The notes under the pieces were generated by a model that saw nothing but the letters and a program-made list of their open reading frames with translations, was not told where the DNA came from and searched no databases. A stretch of 64,000 bases of DNA, from contig NZ_CP014327.1 of assembly GCF_000812665.2 (NCBI RefSeq), positions 1 to 64,000 of the forward strand, written 5' to 3'. Below, piece after piece: positions 56,497-64,000 of the stretch (positions are counted from its first letter, which is position 1; the number at the start of each line of letters is the position of its first letter). The position numbers and the translations under genes were made by a program. Origin of the DNA: Falsihalocynthiibacter arcticus (GTDB taxonomy: Bacteria > Pseudomonadota > Alphaproteobacteria > Rhodobacterales > Rhodobacteraceae).

Positions 56497-58176
56497 CTAA
56501 ATTTCGTTGGGGAAATGCTTCATCACAAGTCGGATCGGATTTGGCGCGGCTTGGCCCAAACCACAGATCGACGCATCGACCATCGTTTGGCAGAGTTCTT
56601 CTAGCAATGGTTGATCCCAATGATCCGCCTGCATCAACTTCACGGCCTTCTCACAGCCAACGCGACATGGCGTACATTGCCCGCAACTTTCGTCCTCAAA
56701 AAACCGCAACATATTGAGCGCGGCATCCCGCGGACGATCTTGATCCGAGAGAATAACAACTGCGGCGGATCCGATAAACGTTCCGTGCGGCTGAAGCGTG
56801 TCAAAATCAAGTGGAACGTCGTTTAAGTGCGCAGGAAGCAACCCCGACGACGGCCCGCCGGGTTGATACGCGTGGAAAATGTGGCCTTGTTTCATGCCGC
56901 CCGCCGCATAAATAATATCGGTTACGGTCGATCCTGCAGGCAAAAGGTAGACACCCGGTTTAGCGACCCGCCCCGAAACGGAGTAGTTGCGCAGCCCAAC
57001 CCGCCCGTTATGCTCAACCCCCGAAAAAACCTCCGGCCCTTCACGCAGAATACGCGCCACCCAAGCGAGGGTTTCCACGTTGTGAACCAATGTGGGGCGG
57101 TTAAAAACCCCAACCTGCGCAACAAATGGCGGACGATGGCGTGGCAATCCGCGCTTGCCCTCAATGCTCTCGATCATCGCGCTTTCTTCACCACAGATAT
57201 AGGCGCCAGCACCGCGACGAAGGTCAATATAACCCTCTTGAACAATCTTCTGCTCGACAAGTTTTGCGATTTCCCGCTTCAGGATTTCGCACGCCGCAGG
57301 ATACTCATCCCGCAGATAAATAAAGGCTTTTTCCGCGCCAATGCTCCATGCGGCGATCAACATACCTTCTAGAAAAAGATGCGGTTCGGCTTCTAGGTGC
57401 ACTCGGTCCTTAAACGTTCCAGGCTCCCCTTCGTCGCCATTCACAGCCAAATACTTGGTCCCCGTTTCCGCGAAGACAAACCCCCATTTCTTGCCTGACG
57501 GAAAGCCCGCGCCCCCTAGCCCACGCAATCCAGATTCAAAAACGGTTTCCGCCGTCGCCTCCGGGTCACCATTTTCATGCAACGCATGCAAAACGCGATA
57601 TCCACCGCCAGAAACATAGGCGCCATAATCTTCATATTCGGGAATTTTAGTGTGGACATCACGCGCAGCCACAGCCGCCAAAACCTTCTCTGGCGTCGCA
57701 TGATCAATGTGGTTGTGCCCGACCTCGGCGATCGGCGCCATGTCACAACGGCCCATACAGGGCGCGCGTAAAATCCGCACAGAGGCGGGATCACTGCCTG
57801 CCTTCAGGGCGCTCATCAATTGCTGCGCGCCCTCCATTTCACAGGACAGCGAATCGCAAACACGAATTGTCAGCGCAGGCGGAACGGCCTCGCCTTCGCG
57901 CACCACGTCAAAATGCGCGTAAAAACTCGCGACTTCTTGAACTTCCGCCATTGAGACGCGCATTTCTTCGGCCAACGCCCGCAAATGAGGTGCAGAAAGA
58001 TGGCCATAAGCGTCTTGAATAAGATGTAGAAACTCAATCAGCAGATCGCGGCGACGCGGCATATCTGCCAAAAGTGTCCGAACCTCGCTCAAAGCAGCAT
58101 CGTCCAATTGACGGCCCTTGGGCGTCGTGCGCCCCTTGCCCTTAGCGGACTTCCACACGCCTGTTTTTTGGTCCAC
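56497..58176 (-). CDS. fdsB: NuoE-NuoF fusion, NAD-linked formate dehydrogenase beta/gamma subunit (FdsB-like)
   Basis: Flavo-iron-sulfur protein that passes electrons to NAD+. Residues about 40-190 form a thioredoxin-like 2Fe-2S domain (CDSLSCEMEG, APCMGRCDMAP); the rest is NuoF-like: GLRGLGGAGFPSGKKWGF (NADH/FMN), EPGTFKDRVHLEAEPHLFLE, GAGAYICGEESAMIESIEG and the 4Fe-4S motif ESCGQCTPCRVGCEKA. GTG at 58176 follows GGGAGAG and starts (V)DQKTGVWKSAKGKGR; a TTG at 58245 would add a Cys-rich 23 residues. The catalytic molybdenum subunit (fdsA) is not next to it: ftsY is. Confidence 0.87.
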   Translation of the reverse strand: MDQKTGVWKSAKGKGRTTPKGRQLDDAALSEVRTLLADMPRRRDLLIEFLHLIQDAYGHLSAPHLRALAEEMRVSMAEVQEVASFYAHFDVVREGEAVPPALTIRVCDSLSCEMEGAQQLMSALKAGSDPASVRILRAPCMGRCDMAPIAEVGHNHIDHATPEKVLAAVAARDVHTKIPEYEDYGAYVSGGGYRVLHALHENGDPEATAETVFESGLRGLGGAGFPSGKKWGFVFAETGTKYLAVNGDEGEPGTFKDRVHLEAEPHLFLEGMLIAAWSIGAEKAFIYLRDEYPAACEILKREIAKLVEQKIVQEGYIDLRRGAGAYICGEESAMIESIEGKRGLPRHRPPFVAQVGVFNRPTLVHNVETLAWVARILREGPEVFSGVEHNGRVGLRNYSVSGRVAKPGVYLLPAGSTVTDIIYAAGGMKQGHIFHAYQPGGPSSGLLPAHLNDVPLDFDTLQPHGTFIGSAAVVILSDQDRPRDAALNMLRFFEDESCGQCTPCRVGCEKAVKLMQADHWDQPLLEELCQTMVDASICGLGQAAPNPIRLVMKHFPNEI

Positions 58177-58380
58177 GCCGCTCTCCCATATTATTGCCTC
58201 ATCATAAGGCTCGATTGGACACGCACCACAACAAAAGCGACACAAAACACTTCGGAAACGTTGTGCTTTGTTTCACATCGGCGCGGATTAACTACGATTG
58301 TAATCAAATTGAATATTTCTGGAGGCCTTAAGTGTTTTCTGGCATAGTTCGCGCATCCGAATACCAAACTGGTGAATTGA

Positions 58381-58797
58381 ATGTTGTTGCGTACCCTTGC
58401 CATTTTTGCCCTTGCTTCCTTACCACATCACGCCTTTGCGACGGATGTATTGGGTGGAGAAACCCTTGGGGCAGAAAGCTTCTCGTCCTACGTAACGGGC
58501 AAGACGTTGACCTATTCAAAAAACGGGCAAGTCTTTGGAGCCGAAGAGTATTTACCCGACAATCACGTGCGCTGGTCGTTTAATGATGGGCAATGCCAAG
58601 ACGGTATTTGGTTCGCGCAAAATGATCAAATTTGCTTTATTTATGACGGCCAGACGGTGCCGCAATGTTGGTCGTTTTCAGTGGGGAGCATTGGTTTGAT
58701 CGCGCATTATGAAAATGCGCCTACATCTGATGATCTTTATGAAACCGCGCGCAGTTCCGCCCCGCTGTATTGCAAGGGGCCGGACGTCGGCGTTTAA
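58381..58797 (+). CDS. Small exported protein of unknown function
   Basis: A 138-residue protein with signal peptide (MLLRTLAIFALASLPHHAFA, cut before TDVLGGET). The mature part resembles DUF995-type beta domains: VTGKTLTYSKNGQVFGAEE, NHVRWSFNDGQCQDGIWF, DQICFIYDGQTVPQCWSF, with four Cys that could form two disulfides, including the C-x-x-G-x-W pattern. No function known. The ATG at 58381 is used. It is divergent from the fdsB-like gene and converges on xseA with a 6-base gap. Confidence 0.75.
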   Translation: MLLRTLAIFALASLPHHAFATDVLGGETLGAESFSSYVTGKTLTYSKNGQVFGAEEYLPDNHVRWSFNDGQCQDGIWFAQNDQICFIYDGQTVPQCWSFSVGSIGLIAHYENAPTSDDLYETARSSAPLYCKGPDVGV

Positions 58798-58803
58798 AGG
58801 GTG

Positions 58804-60380
58804 CTAAAATAAAGTCCCTTGCCCGCCCGGCGGATTGGTTTTCTTTTTGGCTTTTTGGAGAGTCGATTCAGACTTCGGCGTGGAAGAAACAGCCCCCGTA
58901 GACATGCGCCCGTCTTGGAATTGAACCTCCAAAACCCCTGCGGATTTTGCCGCAGTCACAGTGGTCACAAGAGTTCCATCCTCGCCCCTCACGACGGCAT
59001 AGCCCCGCTTAAGCGTCTCGGTATATCCTAGGCTTTGCCGCATCCGCTCATATCCGTCGAGACGCTCACGCCGCGCATCGGTTTGCGTACGAGCAAGCGC
59101 GACAAATCGTTTGGAAACGCCCTCTAATCGATCTTTCTTGCGCAGGATCTCGCGCTCAATATTTTCCGACCGCAAGCGCACGGCCACTTTATCAAACCCC
59201 TGCCGCTTATACGATGTTCCACGCGCAAGGCTAGGGGCAAGCCCAAGGCTCCAGCGCGCCAGTCGATCTTGTGCGCTTTTGATCTGGCTGCGCAGAACAG
59301 CAGGTTGAAGTGGAGCGGATACCTGCTGCAATTTCAAACGTTTAGATTGAACAGCTTTGGTTAGATTGGGCCCCAATTGTAAACTCGCACGATCCAATCT
59401 CTGGCTTGCGTTTTCGAGCAAACTTTCTGGCCGTGGGAGCGCGCGGGATACATCGGACAAACGTTGTCTCCGCTGGGAAACCCCTTGGCTGATTGCCCGC
59501 AAAAGCCGCCCGCCTTGAGCATCGATATGCGCCAAAAGCTCCATGCGCACTGGCACCGCAAGTTCCGCCGCCGCCGTTGGTGTCGGCGCGCGTTTATCGG
59601 AGGCAAAATCGATCAATGTTGTGTCGGTTTCATGCCCTACGGCCGAAATCAACGGTATTTCACTGGCGGCGGCGGCCCGTGCGACGGCCTCCTCATTGAA
59701 GCCCCAGAGGTCCTCAATCGAGCCCCCGCCCCGTGCGACAATTATGAGGTCAGGACGGGGAATTGCCCCGCCCCGTGTCATAGCGTTAAAACCTTCGATC
59801 GCGGCCACAACTTCCGGTGCACATTTCGCGCCCTGAACCGCGACCGGCCAAATCAGAACTTTGCGCGGGAAACGGTCGCGCAGGCGATGCAAGATATCAC
59901 GAATTACCGCCCCCGAGGGAGAGGTGATAACGCCAATCACCTCTGGCAAATAGGGCAACTCGCGCTTGCGCTCCTGATCAAAAAGCCCCTCTGCTGCGAG
60001 CAGCGCTTTGCGCTTTTCTAACATCGCCATCAACGCGCCCATACCGGCGGGGGCGATGTCTTCGATCACCATTTGATACTTGGATTGCCCGCCAAATGTG
60101 GTGAGTTTGCCCGTCGCAACAACCTCCATGCCTTCCTCAGGCTGGGTTGCAAGCTTGGCGGAAACGCCCTTCCAGATAATTCCAGACAAAACAGAACGAT
60201 CGTCTTTTAGGTCGAGATAAATATGCCCGACCGAGGTCGACTCACCCGCCCCACTTCGCCCCGCACACGTACACGGGAAAATTCGCCCTCTATCGTGCGT
60301 TTTATGGCGCCCGAAATCTCGGTTACGCTGAATTCTGGGGCGTTTTGACCGGGTTCGGGGTCATCGATGAGGTCGGACAT
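58804..60380 (-). pseudogene. xseA: Exodeoxyribonuclease VII large subunit, frameshifted
   Basis: With XseB degrades single-stranded DNA to oligonucleotides. The OB-fold N-terminus (SVTEISGAIKRTIEGEFSRV, RVSRPRSG) breaks in the three-base run at 60226-60228 (CCC on the plus strand): one more base gives SGHIYLDLKDDRSVLSGIIW and the catalytic domain (GVITSPSGAVIRDILHRLRD, IVARGGGSIEDLW, VGHETDTTLIDFASDKRAPT PTAAAE in parts) then the coiled-coil end. The restored protein is about 525 residues. The ATG at 60380 overlaps none of purD, which is divergent 70 bases away. Confidence 0.92.
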
Positions 60381-60450
60381 GTCTGCTCGCTTGTTTCTTG
60401 GTGTGAGGCACCTTAGAACGCCCCGTAACAAAGGCCAAGCGGGGGACGCA

Positions 60451-61713
60451 ATGAACATTTTGATTTTAGGCAGCGGTGGGCGCGAGCATGCACTGGCATG
60501 GGCGATAAAACAAAACCCCAAGTGTGATCGGTTGATCGTTGCGCCCGGAAATGCAGGCATTGCACAAATGGCCGAATGCGCCGCGATTGATCCCTGTGAC
60601 GGCGCCGAAGTTGTGACATTTGCTGAGCAAAACGCCATTGATTTCGTGGTAATCGGCCCCGAAGCACCGCTTGCCCTTGGCGTTGCCGACGATCTGCGCA
60701 ATGCGGGAATTTTGTGTTTTGGCCCCTCGGCAAAAGCGGCGCAACTTGAAGCGTCAAAAAACTTCACCAAGGAAATCTGCGCGGCCTCCGGCGCTCCTAC
60801 TGCGTCCTATGCGCATTTCACCGAAGCCGAGGCCGCGAAAGCATATATCCGGGAACAAGGCGCACCAATCGTGGTCAAAGCCGACGGTTTAGCCGCAGGA
60901 AAAGGCGTCATCGTTGCCATGACCGAAGCTGAGGCCCTTGCCGCCATTGACGACATGTTCGGAGGCGAGTTTGGCGCGGCAGGTGCGGAAGTTGTGATTG
61001 AGGAATTTATGACGGGCGAGGAAGCCAGCTGGTTTATCCTTTGCGATGGCGAAAATGTTTTGCCCATAGGCACGGCCCAAGACCACAAGCGCGTGGGCGA
61101 AGGCGACACAGGCCCCAACACCGGTGGCATGGGCGCTTATTCTCCTGCTCCTGTGATGACCGACGCCGTAACGCAAAAAGCCATGGACGAGATCATCAAG
61201 CCCACAGTCGCCGAAATGGCGAAGCGCGGCATGCCCTATCAAGGTGTGCTTTACGCGGGCTTCATGATTGAAGATGGCCAGCCGCGTCTCGTGGAATACA
61301 ATGCCCGCTTTGGCGATCCTGAATGTCAGGTTTTAATGATGCGCTTGGGGGCTCAAGCTCTCGATTTATTGCTCGCCTGTGCGCGCGGTGAACTCGACAA
61401 AGCACAGGTCAACTGGGCCGACGATCACGCTTTGACGGTGGTTTTGGCTGCCAATGGCTATCCGAATGCCTATGCAAAAGGGTCCGAAATTCGCGACCTC
61501 AAATCCCTGAACGAAGACAGCATGAACATGACCTTCCATGCGGGAACCAAAGAGATTGACGGCAAAATTACGGCCAATGGCGGACGTGTGTTGAACGTCA
61601 CCGCTCGCGGGGCCAGCCTCAAAGAAGCACAGGAACGGGCCTACAAAATGGTGGATCAGATTGATTGGCCAGAAGGGTTCTGCCGCCGCGATATTGGGTA
61701 TCGCGCGCTTTAG
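60451..61713 (+). CDS. purD: Phosphoribosylamine-glycine ligase
   Basis: ATP-grasp enzyme that makes glycinamide ribonucleotide, step two of purine synthesis. The 420-residue protein begins MNILILGSGGREHALAWAI and has IGPEAPLALGVADDL, VVKADGLAAGKGVIVAMTE and YNARFGDPECQVLMMRL. The ATG at 60451 is the standard start; the frame is open to 60367. Its stop is directly adjacent to the stop of the convergent VCBS gene, with no spacer. Confidence 0.97.
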   Translation: MNILILGSGGREHALAWAIKQNPKCDRLIVAPGNAGIAQMAECAAIDPCDGAEVVTFAEQNAIDFVVIGPEAPLALGVADDLRNAGILCFGPSAKAAQLEASKNFTKEICAASGAPTASYAHFTEAEAAKAYIREQGAPIVVKADGLAAGKGVIVAMTEAEALAAIDDMFGGEFGAAGAEVVIEEFMTGEEASWFILCDGENVLPIGTAQDHKRVGEGDTGPNTGGMGAYSPAPVMTDAVTQKAMDEIIKPTVAEMAKRGMPYQGVLYAGFMIEDGQPRLVEYNARFGDPECQVLMMRLGAQALDLLLACARGELDKAQVNWADDHALTVVLAANGYPNAYAKGSEIRDLKSLNEDSMNMTFHAGTKEIDGKITANGGRVLNVTARGASLKEAQERAYKMVDQIDWPEGFCRRDIGYRAL

Positions 61714-62411
61714 TTAATCGCGGCAGTTCATTGTATTTGAAAAAGAATTGGCGCCCGAATTCGGGCCCAATACATGGCTTTCGATGCGGCCCCCCACCAA
61801 AGTCGAAGCTGCAATTTGCGACCAGTCGCTCGTGGCCGTGATCATCTCGGGACCATCGCCACAGTCGCGAATGCCACCTGAAATATAGTCTTGGCCGATG
61901 CTGTGGTTGGTAAGACCTTCGCGCGTCGCAACGGGATGCAATGCGCCATCTTGGAAGCGCCAGATCGTAAGCACTCGCGCCAAATGGGGGCGGTCGATAT
62001 AGGCCAGTTCAACGAGGCCATCCCCATCTAAATCAGCACCGCCAATGGGGGCAAGCCAACGGTGCGTGCGACCGATATGCGGCGTTTCGGCCACTTTGCC
62101 CGACGCGTCATAAATGGCCAAAGCAGCCCCCTTATGCATATCGGTTTCAATAACCACAACTTCGGGCGCACCGTCGTTATCGACATCCACGAGTCGGGGC
62201 GCGATATCTTCGAACACGTGGTCCTCGGGCAAAGTGAGGCGCATTTTTTTGCCCGAAAACATCGTTAGAACAAGCGCGCCGTATTCCGTGGAATCCCCAA
62301 GAATACCGTGATCATAGCGCTGTGTTGGGGCGCTATATTCGGCTTTGGTGATTACATCCGCCGAAGCAGGTGTCACCACAAAAGCCAGTGCAAAGAGCGC
62401 GCCCCTGACCA

Positions 62412-62412
<1 letters not shown>
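61714..62412 (-). CDS. VCBS/FG-GAP repeat exported protein
   Basis: A 232-residue secreted protein with signal MVRGALFALAFVVTPASA. Three FG-GAP/VCBS-like strands are visible: LVDVDNDGAPEVVVIETD, GADLDGDGLVELAYID and GIRDCGDGPEMITATS, each with Ca-binding-type DxDxDG. The fold is a partial beta-propeller; ligand unknown. Its ATG shares a base with the ferredoxin stop (TAATG), so it is translated with the fdx gene. Confidence 0.84.
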
Positions 62413-62747
<335 letters not shown>

Positions 62748-62838
62748 TTAACAGTTGGGGACGTGAATATCTAAGGTGCCTGCTCTGCGCCACCCTCTTT
62801 TGCCGCTGGCTCACGAACACTTGTTAAATTTCGCGAAT

Positions 62839-62853
62839 GTTCTATATTTGTTC
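62839..62853. promoter_or_regulatory. LexA SOS box, GTTC-N7-GTTC
   Basis: GTTC-TATATTT-GTTC is an exact match to the alphaproteobacterial LexA consensus with the required seven-base spacer. It stands at the head of the dnaE2 remnant, only two bases before its first ATG. Confidence 0.8.
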
Positions 62854-62855
62854 TC

Positions 62856-63287
62856 ATGCAGATATTTAGCCCCGCCCCCCATTTTCAACCCAGTACATGG
62901 CCGCGCCCTCCGGCCTGCTTGCCGCACGCGCGTCTAGAGGAGCCGCCTGCGGGGGCGCGGGTGGCTGTTGCGGGGCTTGTTTTGGTGCGCCAACGGCCCG
63001 GAACCGCCAAAGGCGTGATCTTTTTAACGCTGGAGGACGAGACGGGCGTTTCCAATATCGTGGTCTGGCAGAATATCTACGAACGCTATCGTCGCGCGGT
63101 GGTGGCGGGGCGTTTGTTGCGCGTCACGGGGCGCATTCAGCGGGAAAATACCGTCATTCATGTGGTCGCCGAAGTGGTGGAGGACATCTCTTATATGCTC
63201 GACGATCTGCTGCGCGCTGATGCAACGGTGCAACCTGCGCCACAAACCACGTCGACACGGGTTCTCGCGTCGCTCAAACCGCGCTAA
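62856..63287 (+). pseudogene. dnaE2: dnaE2 (imuC) C-terminal remnant, OB-fold
   Basis: A 143-codon frame whose last about 110 residues match the C-terminal OB-fold of error-prone polymerase DnaE2: PAGARVAVAGLVLVRQRPGT, AKGVIFLTLEDETG, VVWQNIYERYRRAVVAGRLL, QRENTVIHVVAEVV. The polymerase domain (roughly 900 residues) is absent. The first about 30 residues (MQIFSPAPHFQPSTW...) look like junk or a foreign leader. The only ATG near the box has no ribosome site; a second ATG at 62897 opens a different frame (MAAPSGLLAARA). I read this as a deletion scar, possibly with no product. Confidence 0.75.
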
Positions 63288-63334
63288 GATTGCGCCTGCA
63301 GGTGGGCAAAAGATCCGCCGCAGAGAAGAGCAGA

Positions 63335-63895
63335 ATGAGCAAAATCAATATGACCAACCCGAAACCCGGGTATTTTCGTGCGACCGCCGTGCTATTGAGT
63401 GCGGCGTTTGGCCTGTCCGCTTGCGTTGACAAGGGCGTCCACGTGGCGAGTCTGAGTGAGCCCGAGCTCGCTGTCAGCCAAGCCAGCGCTCCGCCAAATG
63501 CCCGCGAGGGAAGCTGTTGGGCGCGCGACGAAACGCCTGCAACCATCCAAACAACCACCGAGAAATTTCTCGTTGAACCCGAAGAGGTCGATGCGAGTGG
63601 AACGATTGCGAAACCTGCGATCTATCGCGTCGAAACCCGCCAAGAGATCACCCGCCAGCGGGATGAAATCTGGTTTGAGACACCCTGCTCGGAGACTATC
63701 GGTGAGGATTTCATCCTCAACCTTCAACGCGCCTTAAGCGTGCGCGGGTATTACGCGGGACCAATCAACGGTGAAATGGATTCGCCGACCCGCCAATCCG
63801 TTCGAAAATACCAAAAAATTCAGGGGCTCAACAGCTCTATCGTCTCACTCGAAGCGGCCCAGCAACTTGGCTTGTCAAACTACATCCTAGACTGA
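63335..63895 (+). CDS. Peptidoglycan-binding lipoprotein
   Basis: A 186-residue lipoprotein. Lipobox FGLSAC near residue 30 follows a hydrophobic signal (ATAVLLSAAFGLSAC). The mature chain has an unassigned middle (EGSCWARDETPATIQ, EIWFETPCSE, two Cys) and a C-terminal PG_binding_1 domain (LNLQRALSVRGYYAGPINGE, SPTRQSVRKYQKIQGL). ATG at 63335 follows AGAAGAG; the frame is open to 63290. It is expected to attach to the cell wall. The same PG-binding domain type is in the 47.6-kb protein. Confidence 0.82.
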   Translation: MSKINMTNPKPGYFRATAVLLSAAFGLSACVDKGVHVASLSEPELAVSQASAPPNAREGSCWARDETPATIQTTTEKFLVEPEEVDASGTIAKPAIYRVETRQEITRQRDEIWFETPCSETIGEDFILNLQRALSVRGYYAGPINGEMDSPTRQSVRKYQKIQGLNSSIVSLEAAQQLGLSNYILD

Positions 63896-63923
63896 AAAAG
63901 GCGCCGCATTTTCATGCGACGCC
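63895..63923 (-). terminator. Terminator of the next, minus-strand gene
   Basis: On the minus strand GGCGTCGCA and TGCGGCGCC form a stem around TGAAAA, followed by TTTTT. It lies between the lipoprotein stop and the partial gene at the window end. Confidence 0.82.
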
Positions 63924-63951
63924 CCGAGATCAGACCCTTGTGATCCGAAAA

Positions 63952-64000
63952 TTATGACAAGTTCACCGCCATATAGCGCGGCTCACCGTCACGACGCACA
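63952..64000 (-). CDS. C-terminal end of a protein cut by the window edge
   Basis: Frame VRRDGEPRYMAVNLS then TAA, about 15 residues. The terminator just past it supports a real gene end. Too short to identify. Confidence 0.45.
   Translation of the reverse strand, partial: VRRDGEPRYMAVNLS

Noticed and set aside
62897-63220. 107-codon plus-strand frame MAAPSGLLAARA... over the dnaE2 scrap
   Set aside because: Out of frame with the OB-fold homology, and its Gly/Ala/Arg-rich translation is what a shifted GC-rich gene gives. It might preserve the start of the lost imuA, but I cannot support that.

Overview
The window reads as a chromosomal segment of an alphaproteobacterium of the Rhodobacteraceae (roseobacter group), at an impression of mid-50s percent G+C (not computed). 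The grounds are the gene set and order (hisB-hisH-hisA-hisF-hisE, glyQ-DUF6446-glyS next to ppdK, folB-folP-glmM), a SAM-II riboswitch before metZ, a GTTC-N7-GTTC SOS box, a TTAA-N7-TTAA CtrA-type box, and cytochrome c2 beside an aa3-type oxidase subunit I. Almost everything is core metabolism and housekeeping. I see no CRISPR array, intact prophage, defence island or secondary-metabolite cluster.

Layout. 1-7 kb: clpP (cut by the window edge), an RluE-like pseudouridine synthase, the late histidine genes interrupted by an inward-facing DUF2147 gene, a CoA-binding protein, a YHS-domain exported protein and a TrmH/RlmB methyltransferase. 7-13 kb: tRNA-Tyr, a ribose-type sugar ABC transporter with a divergent but frameshifted LacI regulator and repeated operator-like sites, and a TerC membrane protein. 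13-18.5 kb: the tamA-tamB outer-membrane assembly pair, each with one frameshift. 18.5-22.6 kb: a GntR / ArgE-like deacylase / ectoine-hydrolase-like operon with operator-like palindromes, then a small graveyard of mobile DNA (IS3 OrfA tail, truncated tyrosine recombinase) beside tRNA-Leu. 22.9-32 kb: lipB, cycA, coxA (frameshifted at the C-terminus), small exported proteins, yqeY, carA, a membrane glycosyltransferase with an MshEN-like N-terminus behind a CtrA-type box, and a second GntR regulator. 32-43.8 kb: a HAD nucleotidase, a UbiH-type monooxygenase, two Lrp/AsnC regulators divergent from ilvC, an EamA transporter, folB-folP-glmM, a cell-wall hydrolase and ppdK. 43.9-55 kb: glyQ (frameshifted)-DUF6446-glyS, a SPOR/peptidoglycan-binding/pseudo-protease protein, folE2, metZ with its riboswitch and attenuator, an alpha/beta hydrolase, a GST, yciB and a second EamA transporter. 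55-64 kb: ftsY, an NuoE-NuoF fusion without a neighbouring formate dehydrogenase alpha subunit, xseA (frameshifted), purD, a VCBS-repeat protein, a 2Fe-2S ferredoxin, an SOS box fused to a C-terminal scrap of dnaE2, and a peptidoglycan-binding lipoprotein.

How it fits together. Folate (folE2, folB, folP), envelope precursor and assembly (glmM, tamA, tamB, cell-wall hydrolase, peptidoglycan-binding proteins), respiration (cycA, coxA), amino acids (his genes, ilvC, metZ, argE-like) and one-carbon or NADH chemistry are all represented. Two points deserve most attention. First, at least six otherwise full-length genes (lacI, tamB, tamA, coxA, glyQ, xseA) carry exactly one missing base, five of them inside C/G runs of 5-8 and one in a run of 3. 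Because glyQ is normally essential, this looks like uncorrected homopolymer error in the assembly more than gene decay. Second, the SOS box directly joined to a dnaE2 tail looks like the scar of a lost imuA-imuB-dnaE2 mutagenesis cassette. I did not find a convincing wholly new multi-gene system. The best functional lead is the MshEN-GT2 glycosyltransferase behind the CtrA-type box.
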